Assembly: GCF_023015805.1 (NCBI RefSeq)
Contig: NZ_JALKBA010000002.1
Span: 186,001-250,000, forward strand
Direction: 5' to 3'
DNA: 64,000 bases
From: Cellulophaga sp. F20128
GTDB lineage: Bacteria; Bacteroidota; Bacteroidia; Flavobacteriales; Flavobacteriaceae
The position numbers and the translations under genes were made by a program. Under the pieces are notes generated by a model. The model ran no database searches and had not been told where the DNA came from. It saw only the letters and a list, made by a program, of their open reading frames with translations. Shown one piece after another: positions 1 through 8,654 of the stretch (its first letter is position 1; each line of letters begins with the position of its first letter).

Positions 1-1715
1 TGCACAAAGAGGAGGGATTGAGCTTTAAAAATGTGATTACATTTAACTTGGACGAATATTATCCAATGGAGCCAGACTCTATGCATAGTTATGTGCGCTT
101 TATGAAGGAGCTGCTGATGGATCAAGTAGATATATTGCCAGAGAATTATCACATTCCAGATGGAACCTTACCGAAGAGTAAAATCTCAAAATATTGTAGT
201 GATTATGAAGCCAAAATTGAAGCTGCAGGAGGGTTAGATTTACAAATATTAGGTATTGGTGGTAATGGGCATATTGGATTTAATGAATCCGGTTCCTTAC
301 AAAACTCAAAAACTAGGTTGGTAGCATTAGATCATATTACTAGAGTAGCTGCAAGTAAGGATTTTTCTGGATTAAGCAATACCCCTAGAACTGCAATTAC
401 CCTTGGTGTAAAGAAAATTATGGAAGCCAAGCGTGTTATTTTAATGGCTTGGGGAGAAGGAAAAGCAAATATAATTAATCAGTCTGTAGAAGGGGAGGTT
501 ACTAATAAAGTGCCAGCGTCATTTTTACAAGAACACAATAATGCTGTTTTTGTACTAGACAAAGAGGCGTCTTCAAAACTAACAAGGATTAACACACCTT
601 GGTTGGTAGAGCAAGTAGAATGGACAGATAAACTCATTCGCAAAGCAGTATTAGCATTGGCATTACATTTAAAGAAGCCAGTTTTAATGCTTACGGATGC
701 AGATTATATAGAAAATGGTATGAGTGATTTGTTGGCAGATTCAGGTCCGGCCTATGATATCAATATTAAAATATTTAATAAACTACAAAATACCATTACA
801 GGTTGGCCAGGAGGTAAACCCAATGCAGATGATAGTAATAGACCAGAAAGAGCGGCTCCGGCTAAAAAAAGAATATTATTATTTAGTCCACACCCAGATG
901 ATGATATCATTAGTATGGGAGGTACTTTTATAAGATTACAAGAACAAGGGCATGAAGTGCATGTGGCTTATCAAACATCAGGAAATATAGCGGTTGCAGA
1001 TGATGAAGCATTGCGATTTGCAAGTTTTGTATGCGATTACAATGAGAAATTTGGGATTGAAAGTGGCCAAGCTATAGATATTTATACTAAGGCTGCTAAA
1101 TTTCTTGCAAATAAAAAAGCTAGTGAAATAGATACCCCAGAAGTTAGATATATTAAAGGTTTAATACGAAAAGGGGAAGCGAGAGCAACAAGTCATTATG
1201 TGGGTCTAAAAGATGAACAAATTCATTTTATGAATTTACCGTTTTATGAAACGGGGAAGATTGAGAAAAACCCGGTAGGTGAAGAAGATATAAAACTAAC
1301 TATGGACCTTATAGAAAAGGTAAAGCCTCATCAAATTTACGCTGCTGGTGATTTGGCTGATCCGCACGGAACCCACAAAGTTTGTTTGGATGCAATTTTT
1401 GAATCGGTAACGCGACTAAAACCAGAACCTTTTATGAAAGATTGTTGGGTTTGGTTGTATAGAGGAGCATGGCAAGAATGGGGTATAGATGAAATTGAAA
1501 TGGCAGTACCAATGGGGCCAGACCAAGTTTTGGAGAAAAGACGTGGAATCTTTAAGCATCAATCTCAAAAAGATGGTGTGGTTTTTCAAGGAGCAGATAG
1601 TCGAGAATTTTGGCAACGTGCAGAGGACAGAAACAGAGAAACTGCAGATATATATGACCAATTGGGCATGTCTCGTTACGCCGCAATGGAAGCGTTCGTG
1701 AGATGGCACTTTTAA
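1..1715 (+). CDS. nagB: Glucosamine-6-phosphate deaminase fused to PIG-L/LmbE-type deacetylase (5' partial)
   Basis: The reading frame is already open at base 3 and reads in-frame into typical NagB sequence (FNLDEYYPM), so the true start lies left of the window and the TTG at 18 is internal. The first ~250 visible residues are the deaminase/isomerase fold, with GIGGNGHIGFNE and the WGEGKA segment; this enzyme converts glucosamine-6-P to fructose-6-P and ammonia. After a linker, the C-terminal ~280 residues carry a PIG-L/LmbE zinc-hydrolase motif (SPHPDDD) and a later DPHGTH. This two-domain form is known in Bacteroidota. The substrate of the second domain is not evident; an N-acetyl amino sugar is plausible. 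A hairpin terminator follows. Confidence 0.9.
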   Translation, partial: HKEEGLSFKNVITFNLDEYYPMEPDSMHSYVRFMKELLMDQVDILPENYHIPDGTLPKSKISKYCSDYEAKIEAAGGLDLQILGIGGNGHIGFNESGSLQNSKTRLVALDHITRVAASKDFSGLSNTPRTAITLGVKKIMEAKRVILMAWGEGKANIINQSVEGEVTNKVPASFLQEHNNAVFVLDKEASSKLTRINTPWLVEQVEWTDKLIRKAVLALALHLKKPVLMLTDADYIENGMSDLLADSGPAYDINIKIFNKLQNTITGWPGGKPNADDSNRPERAAPAKKRILLFSPHPDDDIISMGGTFIRLQEQGHEVHVAYQTSGNIAVADDEALRFASFVCDYNEKFGIESGQAIDIYTKAAKFLANKKASEIDTPEVRYIKGLIRKGEARATSHYVGLKDEQIHFMNLPFYETGKIEKNPVGEEDIKLTMDLIEKVKPHQIYAAGDLADPHGTHKVCLDAIFESVTRLKPEPFMKDCWVWLYRGAWQEWGIDEIEMAVPMGPDQVLEKRRGIFKHQSQKDGVVFQGADSREFWQRAEDRNRETADIYDQLGMSRYAAMEAFVRWHF

Positions 1716-1735
1716 TAGTAAAGACAAGTAAAAAA

Positions 1736-1767
1736 AGCGAAGGATTTTAATTCTTCGCTTTTTTTTA
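1736..1767. terminator. Bidirectional intrinsic terminator between nagB and usp
   Basis: A 7-bp perfect stem (AGCGAAG / CTTCGCT) is flanked by an A-run on the left and a T-run on the right, so it can serve both convergent genes. Confidence 0.8.
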
Positions 1768-1775
1768 TCGTTAAA

Positions 1776-2618
1776 TTAACAAGGCAATACTAATAAAGGG
1801 ATTTTAGTGTGGTAGGCCATATTCTTCTTTATGGGTTCTTGTAATAAGTCCTCTAAGTAACTCCGGTTATTGTATATTAACAGAAGCATATCAATAGTGT
1901 GATCCTTTATAAAACTACTTATAATTTCCGATTTGTTGGAGTAAGAGGGTAGAAAATGAAGCTTTAATGTTGCTGATTCCAAGCAATGCTGTAGAATTTT
2001 TATATTCGATTGTTGGAATTCGTCTAAAACCTCACTCGTTTTTAAATGAAGAATATGTAGTGTGCAGTTGTAGGCGTTTGTAATGGCCAACAATGCTTTT
2101 AAAGCTTCTATACTTAAACTTCTTTTTAAATCCGTAGCTAATACAAGTTGTTTTGGTTTGTAAAAAGAAGAATTATTAGGGATGGCCAAAACTGGACATT
2201 CTTTTATAGCATTGATTATGTGCATGGTATTGGCGCCAATAAAAACGCGTTCAAAATTTGTGATTCCTTTTGTGCCGGAAACTACAAAATCTATGTTTTC
2301 TGTTTTGACAAGATCTACAACCATATGTGTTAATAAATCAAATGATGAAATAGTCGTAAAGGTGTGGTTGGGATTGTTGTGGTGTAGTTCAATAAAGCGT
2401 AACGTATCTTTTAAGCCTTTTTTAGAGGTTGTTTGAGCACATTTTTCAACGACTTCTGTTTTAGACGGAGTTGCCATAAACCGACTGTTTTGTATCGCAG
2501 GAATGTAAGTGTTTAGAATGTGAAACTTGGTTTTTTCATTTTTAAACAACTCAAGTGCATAAGAAATTGCATTGTTTGCATTTTCTGAAAAATCAGTAGG
2601 CAAAAGAATATTTTTCAT
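1776..2618 (-). CDS. Universal stress protein, tandem UspA domains
   Basis: A 280-residue cytoplasmic protein with two UspA-like halves. The first begins MKNILLPTDFSENA, typical for the family. The second starts near residue 155 (KQLVLATDLK). No membrane segment or signal peptide is seen. Tandem Usp proteins are often induced under low oxygen or slow growth. Here a Crp/Fnr-like palindrome at 2676-2687 lies upstream, with a -7-like TAATTTTA 31 nt from it, so control by the adjacent regulator is likely. Molecular function unknown. Confidence 0.88.
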   Translation of the reverse strand: MKNILLPTDFSENANNAISYALELFKNEKTKFHILNTYIPAIQNSRFMATPSKTEVVEKCAQTTSKKGLKDTLRFIELHHNNPNHTFTTISSFDLLTHMVVDLVKTENIDFVVSGTKGITNFERVFIGANTMHIINAIKECPVLAIPNNSSFYKPKQLVLATDLKRSLSIEALKALLAITNAYNCTLHILHLKTSEVLDEFQQSNIKILQHCLESATLKLHFLPSYSNKSEIISSFIKDHTIDMLLLIYNNRSYLEDLLQEPIKKNMAYHTKIPLLVLPC

Positions 2619-2675
2619 TAAACTGCTCTTAAAAGATAGTATTGTAAAATTAGCAGTAGTAAAGTCTTTAAACTA

Positions 2676-2687
2676 TGATAAATATCA
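2676..2687. promoter_or_regulatory. Crp/Fnr-type box upstream of usp
   Basis: TGATA-AA-TATCA has perfect inverted half-sites. On the minus strand a -7-like TAATTTTA (complement of 2645-2652) lies exactly 31 nt from the box, matching the spacing at three other boxes in this window. No such element exists at that distance on the opposite side, which has no gene start. Confidence 0.7.
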
Positions 2688-2712
2688 GTTTAAAAAAAAA
2701 TAGATGGTAATG

Positions 2713-3399
2713 TCACAAACCGCTAATAACGGTTTCTAATTTAGGCTGACTTACAATACGTATTTTTTTACCGGAAGTTTCTATCATTCCTTTCTTTTTA
2801 AATTCAGAAATAATTCTAATGGTAGATTCTGTTGCAGTACCTACAACATTGCTCATATCTTCTCTGCTTAAACTTAAAGTTAGGTACCCTTCTTTGTCTT
2901 CGCCAAAGGTATCTCTTAGGTAAATAAAAGCTTCTGCAATGCGTTGTTTTACTGTTTTTTGAGAAAAATTTACAATGACATCATCTGCTTCTCTTAAATC
3001 ATTCGCCATATGACGTAATACTTCTACCGCAAAACTTGGGTTGGTGTTTAAGGTGTGTAAAATGCTTTCCTTGGGGATAAAACAAAGGTCCATATCTTTA
3101 ATGGCAATGGCACTTAAATTAGCAGATTCTTCTGCAATCACAGAGCGTTGGCCTAATATCTCTCCTTTGGTTGCTAATTTTATTATTTGGTCTTTTCCGT
3201 TAGCACTTAGTTTGGATAATTTAGAAACACCGTCTTTTACACAGTATACACCATCTAACCTGTCGCCTTCTTCAAAAATTGCTTCCCCTTTTTTAAAAGT
3301 TTTAGAAATTTTTGAATCGGATACTTTTTTTAACTCATCTTTGCTCATTGCTCGCAAAGAGTTAAATTGACGAATAATACAATTTTCACACCTACCCAT
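2713..3399 (-). CDS. Crp/Fnr family transcriptional regulator (FNR-like, incomplete cysteine set)
   Basis: A 228-residue one-component regulator: cyclic-nucleotide-binding-like beta roll (about 25-120), dimer helix, and C-terminal winged helix (about 147-215). Cys4 and Cys7 (CENC), 99 residues before Cys106, match the spacing of E. coli FNR C20/C23/C122. The position of FNR Cys29 is Asn13 here; Cys53 is an extra cysteine. The recognition helix has E191 and R195, placed like CRP E181/R185. It is divergent from ccoI and shares box 3453-3464; a perfect TAGCTTTG -7 element on its own side suggests autoregulation. Likely master regulator of the neighbouring cbb3/nirK genes. The ligand (O2, NO or other) cannot be read from sequence. 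Confidence 0.88.
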   Translation of the reverse strand: MGRCENCIIRQFNSLRAMSKDELKKVSDSKISKTFKKGEAIFEEGDRLDGVYCVKDGVSKLSKLSANGKDQIIKLATKGEILGQRSVIAEESANLSAIAIKDMDLCFIPKESILHTLNTNPSFAVEVLRHMANDLREADDVIVNFSQKTVKQRIAEAFIYLRDTFGEDKEGYLTLSLSREDMSNVVGTATESTIRIISEFKKKGMIETSGKKIRIVSQPKLETVISGL

Positions 3400-3452
3400 A
3401 GTTTTGTTTTACCTGACATAGCAAAGCTACGGCTTCTATGTTGACCGAAAGC

Positions 3453-3464
3453 TGATATTTGTCA
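3453..3464. promoter_or_regulatory. Shared Crp/Fnr-type box between crp/fnr gene and ccoI
   Basis: TGATA-TT-TGTCA. Exactly 31 nt away on each side stands a -7-like element: TAGCTTTG on the minus strand (complement of 3422-3429, a full TAnnTTTG match) and GATCTTTG on the plus strand (3488-3495). This points to one site serving both divergent promoters. Confidence 0.72.
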
Positions 3465-3518
3465 TATAATTAAAAGATTCAATAAGAGATCTTTGTTTTT
3501 TGCTTAAGATACTTAAAA

Positions 3519-5894
3519 ATGGATAAAGAATTATGTTTTCATTGTGGAGATGCTTGTGATACGGTGCCAATTGTGTTTGATGAAAAACATTTTTGCTGTA
3601 ACGGATGTAAGACGGTCTATGAAATTTTTGAGTCTAACGACTTGTCCAATTATTACGATTTACAAGCTGCGGCAGGAGCAACGCCAAATGAGGTGGAAGG
3701 CAAGTACAACTTTTTAGATACCCCAGAAATCTTAGATAAACTGATAGAGTTTAATGACCAAAAGCATCAAATAGTTAACCTATACATACCGCATATACAT
3801 TGTAGTTCATGTATCTGGATTTTAGAAAATTTAAATAAATTGCAGAAAGCAATTAGTAGTTCTCAGGTAGATTTTCCTAAAAAAATGGTTCGTATAGGCT
3901 ACGATCCAGAAGAACTAAGCTTAAAGGAATTGGTGCTCTTACTCGTTAAAATTGGGTATGAGCCTTATATTTCCTTGGATGATTATGATAAAGGGAAAAA
4001 GAGGGTAGACCGCAGTCTTACTTATAAATTAGGGGTGGCCGGTTTTGCCTTTGGCAATGTTATGTTTTTGTCCTTTCCAGAGTATTTTGAGGTACAAGAA
4101 TTTTGGTTAGACCAGTATAAGAATTTGTTTAGATGGTTAATGTTCGCTTTTTCCTTACCCGTAGTTTTTTATTCGGCGCAAGATTATTTAAAATCGGCCT
4201 ATAAAAGCATTTCTTCTAAAATGTTAAATATTGATGTGCCAATAGCCTTGGGTGTTTTGGTACTTTTTATACGCAGTACTTTGGAGATTAGTTTTGATTG
4301 GGGTACGGGTTTTTTTGATAGTCTTACCGGCCTAATATTCTTTTTATTGTTGGGGAAATTTTTTCAACAAAAAACATATTCATTTTTATCTTTTGAGCGC
4401 GATTATAAATCGTATTTTCCAATTGCTGTAACCCGAATTTTGACTGGAGGTAAAGAAGAAACAGTGCAAGTTTATAGCATTAGAAAAGGAGACCGACTTT
4501 TAATTAGAAATGAAGAGTTAATTCCGGTTGATGGAATTGTTTTAAAGGGGAATGCAAGAATTGATTACAGTTTTGTTACTGGTGAGTCTGAGCCCGTAAA
4601 AAAAGTGTCTGGAGATAAGATACTGGCAGGGGGAAAACAATTGCAAGGAGCAATAGAAATGGAAGCGGTAAAGTCTGTTTCCCAAAGTTACTTAACTCAG
4701 CTTTGGGGGAATTCCGTTTTTTCTGTAGACAAAACCAGTAAATTTCAAACAATTACAGATAAAATTAGTCAACGTTTTACAATAGCTGTTTTAACGATTG
4801 CTTTTGTTGCTACCTTTATTTGGATGTTTGTAGATAGCAGCAAAGCCATAAACGTATTTACTGCGGTATTAATAATTGCTTGTCCCTGTGCAATTGCCTT
4901 GGCAGCTCCATTTACCTTAGGTAATATGTTGCGTGTTTTTGGTCGTAAAAAATTCTATTTAAAAAACACTCAAACTATAGAGCAATTGGCTCAACTAACT
5001 ACTGCAATTTTTGATAAAACAGGTACCCTAACTACCGCACAAAAAAGTACAGCGAGTTATGAGGGAATGCCCTTAAGTGAAGACGAAGAATCACTTTTAA
5101 AAAACACCTTAAGAGGATCTAACCACCCATTAAGTAGAACACTATATAATCTGTTGGCTGAGCATGATATTCTAACCTTAGATGATTATCAAGAACATTT
5201 AGGGAAGGGTATTATTGGGGTTTTAGAAGATAAAACGGTTAAAATAGGTTCCGCTCATTTTGTGGGTAATACAGCTGCAGTGAGCCAGGAAAATACAGCT
5301 GTTTATGTAAGTAGTAACAATGCATATAAAGGCCGCTTTGTTTTTTCTAATCAGTATAGAGGGGGTGTTTCTAAACTGTTCCGAGAAATGAAAAAATCCT
5401 TGGATTTGGGTGTTCTGTCGGGGGACAATGAAGGTGAAAAAGAGCGTTTAGAAGCCTTATTACCACAATTTACCCCTTTGTATTTTAATCAGAAACCAGA
5501 AGATAAACTAGATTTTATAAAGAGGTTACAAGACCAAGGGAAAACTGTCATGATGGTTGGCGATGGATTAAATGATGCAGGCGCTTTAGCACAAAGCGAT
5601 GTGGGTATTGTGGTATCTGAAAATGTGAATGTGTTTTCACCAGCCTGTGATGGTATCCTAGACGCCTCAAAATTTAAACAGTTGCATCAATATATAAAAG
5701 CGTCAAAAAGTGCAATGAAGATTATCAAACTCAGTTTTGTATTTTCGTTAATGTATAATGTAATAGGGTTGTATTTTGCAACAACCGGACAATTGATGCC
5801 TGTTATTGCGGCTATTTTAATGCCATTAAGTTCCATAAGTATTGTGCTATTTACTACGGTAGCGACCAATCTAGTTGGTAAAAAGTTAACGTAA
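3519..5894 (+). CDS. ccoI: Cbb3 oxidase-associated Cu+ P1B-type ATPase CcoI/FixI
   Basis: A 791-residue copper-exporting ATPase needed to supply copper for cbb3 oxidase assembly. The N-terminus has a cysteine-rich segment (CFHCGDAC, then CCNGC) typical of the CcoI type, then an HMA-like domain with HCSSC. It has multiple membrane helices, the TGES actuator, the ion-channel CPC (IIACPCAIALA), the DKTGTLTT phosphorylation loop and GDGLNDAGAL hinge. It is transcribed from the shared crp box, about 5 kb from the oxidase operon, and ends at a strong hairpin. Distinct from the copper-resistance ATPase at 37.3 kb by its N-terminus and context. Confidence 0.95.
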   Translation: MDKELCFHCGDACDTVPIVFDEKHFCCNGCKTVYEIFESNDLSNYYDLQAAAGATPNEVEGKYNFLDTPEILDKLIEFNDQKHQIVNLYIPHIHCSSCIWILENLNKLQKAISSSQVDFPKKMVRIGYDPEELSLKELVLLLVKIGYEPYISLDDYDKGKKRVDRSLTYKLGVAGFAFGNVMFLSFPEYFEVQEFWLDQYKNLFRWLMFAFSLPVVFYSAQDYLKSAYKSISSKMLNIDVPIALGVLVLFIRSTLEISFDWGTGFFDSLTGLIFFLLLGKFFQQKTYSFLSFERDYKSYFPIAVTRILTGGKEETVQVYSIRKGDRLLIRNEELIPVDGIVLKGNARIDYSFVTGESEPVKKVSGDKILAGGKQLQGAIEMEAVKSVSQSYLTQLWGNSVFSVDKTSKFQTITDKISQRFTIAVLTIAFVATFIWMFVDSSKAINVFTAVLIIACPCAIALAAPFTLGNMLRVFGRKKFYLKNTQTIEQLAQLTTAIFDKTGTLTTAQKSTASYEGMPLSEDEESLLKNTLRGSNHPLSRTLYNLLAEHDILTLDDYQEHLGKGIIGVLEDKTVKIGSAHFVGNTAAVSQENTAVYVSSNNAYKGRFVFSNQYRGGVSKLFREMKKSLDLGVLSGDNEGEKERLEALLPQFTPLYFNQKPEDKLDFIKRLQDQGKTVMMVGDGLNDAGALAQSDVGIVVSENVNVFSPACDGILDASKFKQLHQYIKASKSAMKIIKLSFVFSLMYNVIGLYFATTGQLMPVIAAILMPLSSISIVLFTTVATNLVGKKLT

Positions 5895-5930
5895 AAAGAG
5901 CAAGGTTAGAATAAGAATTGCTCTTTTTAC
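5891..5930. terminator. Bidirectional terminator between ccoI and the porin gene
   Basis: A 13-bp perfect inverted repeat (GTAAAAAGAGCAA / TTGCTCTTTTTAC) with an internal A/T run sits between converging stops at 5894 and 5946. The left arm overlaps the ccoI stop. Confidence 0.8.
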
Positions 5931-5945
5931 GATGTAAAAAAATGG

Positions 5946-7205
5946 TTAGTCTTTAGTATAACTTAAAAATTGAGGGCTAAAGGTAATCATTGCCCAAGCC
6001 CAGTTATTGGTCTTAGAAGCATCTCCACCTTTAATAATTTCCATAGTGTCAGAAGCAAACATTTGTGAATACCCAGCGTTAAATGTGATGTTGTTAGATA
6101 CTTTGTACCCTAGGGTAAGGTCAATTTCTGTGCCCAAATAAGAGTCTTGCTCAAGGTTGTTAGTAGCGACCACTGTAGCTGCAGAACTAAAAAAGTGAGG
6201 TGCTAAAATAGCAGAGAATTTATTTTTAGTGTAATTTAGGTTTGCATGTATATCTACTAAACCAACAGAGTTACTATGATTGCCAACATAAAAATAATCC
6301 ATTAACCCATTAAATTTGTGGTTGGTTCCAAACAATGGCGTAAAGGAATGTAATTTGCCATCGGTCTCATTCATAGCTGTGCCCGATAGATATTCTGCTC
6401 CGAGGCCTACTAAAAATTTAGGATTAAGGCTATAGCTTACTTGAGCACTTGCATTTAATGCTGCTACCTGTGTATTTTCTATTTTACCTGTTTGCGCATA
6501 TAGAGACGCATCGGCATTCCATTTGTTTTTATGTATATCACCCGTTATTCCAAAGGTTTGGTTGTATGCTACTTTTTGCTGGTTTGGATCTGTATAGGCA
6601 AAACCTGTATTTAAAAATAAAAGACTTATGTTAATTTGTTTCAAATGCGTGCTGTACCACAGGTACTGAAAATTTTTATAATTGTTTACCGTGTATTCTT
6701 GTTCAAAAACTGATTCGGAATTTTCATTTAGGGCAAAACCAATATCTAGTCTGCTTTTTGGAGTTGCCAAATATTTTATAAGTAAAGCATCATGGCTACG
6801 TGCCTGTTGTGCCCAGCCAACATTGCCAAAAATCCGATGGTTGTCATAAACAATTTCTTGGCGCCCTAACTTAAAACGCCACTGCCCTAAAATGGCTTCA
6901 GCCCATGCTTGGTGTAAAGCAGATCCATTACTGTCTGAGGGTGATAAGGTAGAAATATCTCCCCATGTTCTTACGTTTTGTAGTGAAATGTAGGTATGTA
7001 GGTCGGCATTTTTATACCCAAAATTTAGGCGTGTTCTTTGAGATACAAATGTAGCAGGATCAAAGGTTTCAGCGGTTAAGGTATTGAATCCATTTCTGTA
7101 TTCAAATCGTGGTCTTAATTCTGCATCTAGGTTAAATTCTTGTGCGTTAGATAGCGATAGGATGAAAACCATTCCTATGAAAATATAATTTTTATGAAAG
7201 TTCAT
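5946..7205 (-). CDS. Outer-membrane beta-barrel porin, alginate-export-like family
   Basis: A 419-residue protein with a cleavable signal peptide (about 1-21, ending SNA) followed by the LRPRFEYRNGF start typical of alginate_exp-type barrels. The remainder is alternating polar/aromatic strands (LGRQEIVYDN, LGYKVSNNITFNAGYSQMF), as in 16- to 18-strand porins. It is the last gene of the nirK operon, 1 nt from the Ric stop codon, suggesting a channel used in nitrite respiration rather than alginate export. Substrate is inferred from context only. Confidence 0.82.
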   Translation of the reverse strand: MNFHKNYIFIGMVFILSLSNAQEFNLDAELRPRFEYRNGFNTLTAETFDPATFVSQRTRLNFGYKNADLHTYISLQNVRTWGDISTLSPSDSNGSALHQAWAEAILGQWRFKLGRQEIVYDNHRIFGNVGWAQQARSHDALLIKYLATPKSRLDIGFALNENSESVFEQEYTVNNYKNFQYLWYSTHLKQINISLLFLNTGFAYTDPNQQKVAYNQTFGITGDIHKNKWNADASLYAQTGKIENTQVAALNASAQVSYSLNPKFLVGLGAEYLSGTAMNETDGKLHSFTPLFGTNHKFNGLMDYFYVGNHSNSVGLVDIHANLNYTKNKFSAILAPHFFSSAATVVATNNLEQDSYLGTEIDLTLGYKVSNNITFNAGYSQMFASDTMEIIKGGDASKTNNWAWAMITFSPQFLSYTKD

Positions 7206-7206
7206 T

Positions 7207-7935
7207 TTAGGTTGTTTTGGATAATTCTTTCTCTAATTGAATTGCTTTGGGAAAAAGAATATTGTTTTCTAAATGTACGTGTTGATGTAAGTCATCTTCA
7301 AATTCTTGTAGCTTGTTATACAGTGCTTTAAAGGTGTTGCAAGCCCCTTCAGGAGGAGTGTGGTTGTTGCTTAATACCGAAATTTCTTTTAAGATATCTC
7401 CTGCAACTTCATGTTCTTCTTCCATCATTTTGATGGGATCTTCAACATTTTCAAAGGGCGGTATGCTAACGTAAGTTGCACCATTTTGCTCTGCTATCAT
7501 CCGTTTTATAAAAGGAAATAGAATGAGCTCCTCTTTTTTCATATGTGCAGTTAATTCTTCTGCTATCGTATGAACGAGTTTATTGATAGCGATAACTTCG
7601 GTGTAATGGTGTCCGTGTACCTTGGCAACCCTGTCTGAATATTGAATAAGTAATGGGATGGCTTCCGTGACATAGGTATGATGGGTATTTACAATATAAT
7701 CCGCCAAGTAGTCTAAGGCCCAGGTCTTGTAGTTTTGGGTAATTAAAATTTTGGAATCTATGGCCAATAACTCTTTGGCTAATGTATTGAAATCTATTTT
7801 TTCTTTGGCGCAAGCTTTTTCCACAGAGATTCCCCCACCACAACAAAAGTCTATGCCGTATTTTTTAAATACATCCGCAGTTTTAATATTATCGGTTACC
7901 AAATCTGCCACTGTTTTGTTTTTAATTGTATCCAT
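7207..7935 (-). CDS. ric: Iron-sulfur cluster repair di-iron protein Ric (YtfE/ScdA family)
   Basis: A 242-residue cytoplasmic protein. The N-terminal DUF542 domain holds FCCGGG with two cysteines (about residues 31-32). The hemerythrin-like part carries the His/Glu set (HHTYVTEA, HGHHYTE, AHMKKEE, EEEHE, HQHVHLENN). The family repairs Fe-S clusters damaged by NO or oxidants. Position in the nirK operon fits defence against NO made by the nitrite reductase. Start ATG is 8 nt downstream of the SCO stop. Confidence 0.93.
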   Translation of the reverse strand: MDTIKNKTVADLVTDNIKTADVFKKYGIDFCCGGGISVEKACAKEKIDFNTLAKELLAIDSKILITQNYKTWALDYLADYIVNTHHTYVTEAIPLLIQYSDRVAKVHGHHYTEVIAINKLVHTIAEELTAHMKKEELILFPFIKRMIAEQNGATYVSIPPFENVEDPIKMMEEEHEVAGDILKEISVLSNNHTPPEGACNTFKALYNKLQEFEDDLHQHVHLENNILFPKAIQLEKELSKTT

Positions 7936-7943
7936 AGTGTTTT

Positions 7944-8654
7944 TTATTTTGATTCTTTAATTATTTGCGCCACAGTATCTGCATTGTTAACTCCTAATCC
8001 TTCTTGTTGGTGCACCATAACACCTTCTGTATTAAAAACACTGATGATGTTAGAATGTGAAAAATCAATTGGAGAAATCTGTTTGTAGCTCACGGCTAAG
8101 GCAGCGGCAAATTCTCTTGTGTCTTCAATTGATCCGGTTAAGAAAACAAATTGGTCATTGTCCATTTGATTTTCTTTCGCAAATTCTTTTAGTCGCGTAG
8201 GTGTGTCCGTAAGGGGATCTATACTAACAAATACTAACTTTACCTTGTTTTTTTGTTTGTCAGGGATTTGTTTTTCTATACTTCTCATATCAGAAACTAA
8301 TCTGGGACAAGCAGAAGTACATGAAGTATAAATCATAACCATAACAAGTACGTCACCTTTGAGGTCCATTAAGGAGATGGTATCATTGTTTTGGTTTTTC
8401 CATTTTGAGGGTAAATTAAAAATGGACATTTCCGGAATTTCCCCTTCATTTCTTAGGCTGTTGCTCGCCAAGGTCAAATCCATATGGCAAACTGGACATT
8501 GCTGTTGTTTTGCATAGGTTTTATCCCCTTCACAAAGCATAGGGCACTGGTATAGACCAGTGTCTTTTTGAGAAGTTTCTTTACAGGAAAAGGATACTAC
8601 TGTAATTAAAATAAGTAGAGCAATATTAATTTTTTTCAAATTATAGTTCTTCAT
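7944..8654 (-). CDS. SCO1/SenC-family copper chaperone lipoprotein with heavy-metal-binding (YHS-like) N-terminus
   Basis: A 236-residue protein with lipobox (VSFSC). Residues about 36-65 form a CPMLCEGD...CPVCHMDL metal-binding module like those in CopA and CusB of this window. The SCO thioredoxin fold follows, with the copper-binding CTSAC P (CxxxCP) motif and a downstream His (FSHSN). SCO proteins deliver Cu to oxidases; in this operon delivery to NirK, a copper enzyme, is the simplest reading. It overlaps the upstream SUMF1-like gene by 14 nt. Confidence 0.9.
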   Translation of the reverse strand: MKNYNLKKINIALLILITVVSFSCKETSQKDTGLYQCPMLCEGDKTYAKQQQCPVCHMDLTLASNSLRNEGEIPEMSIFNLPSKWKNQNNDTISLMDLKGDVLVMVMIYTSCTSACPRLVSDMRSIEKQIPDKQKNKVKLVFVSIDPLTDTPTRLKEFAKENQMDNDQFVFLTGSIEDTREFAAALAVSYKQISPIDFSHSNIISVFNTEGVMVHQQEGLGVNNADTVAQIIKESK

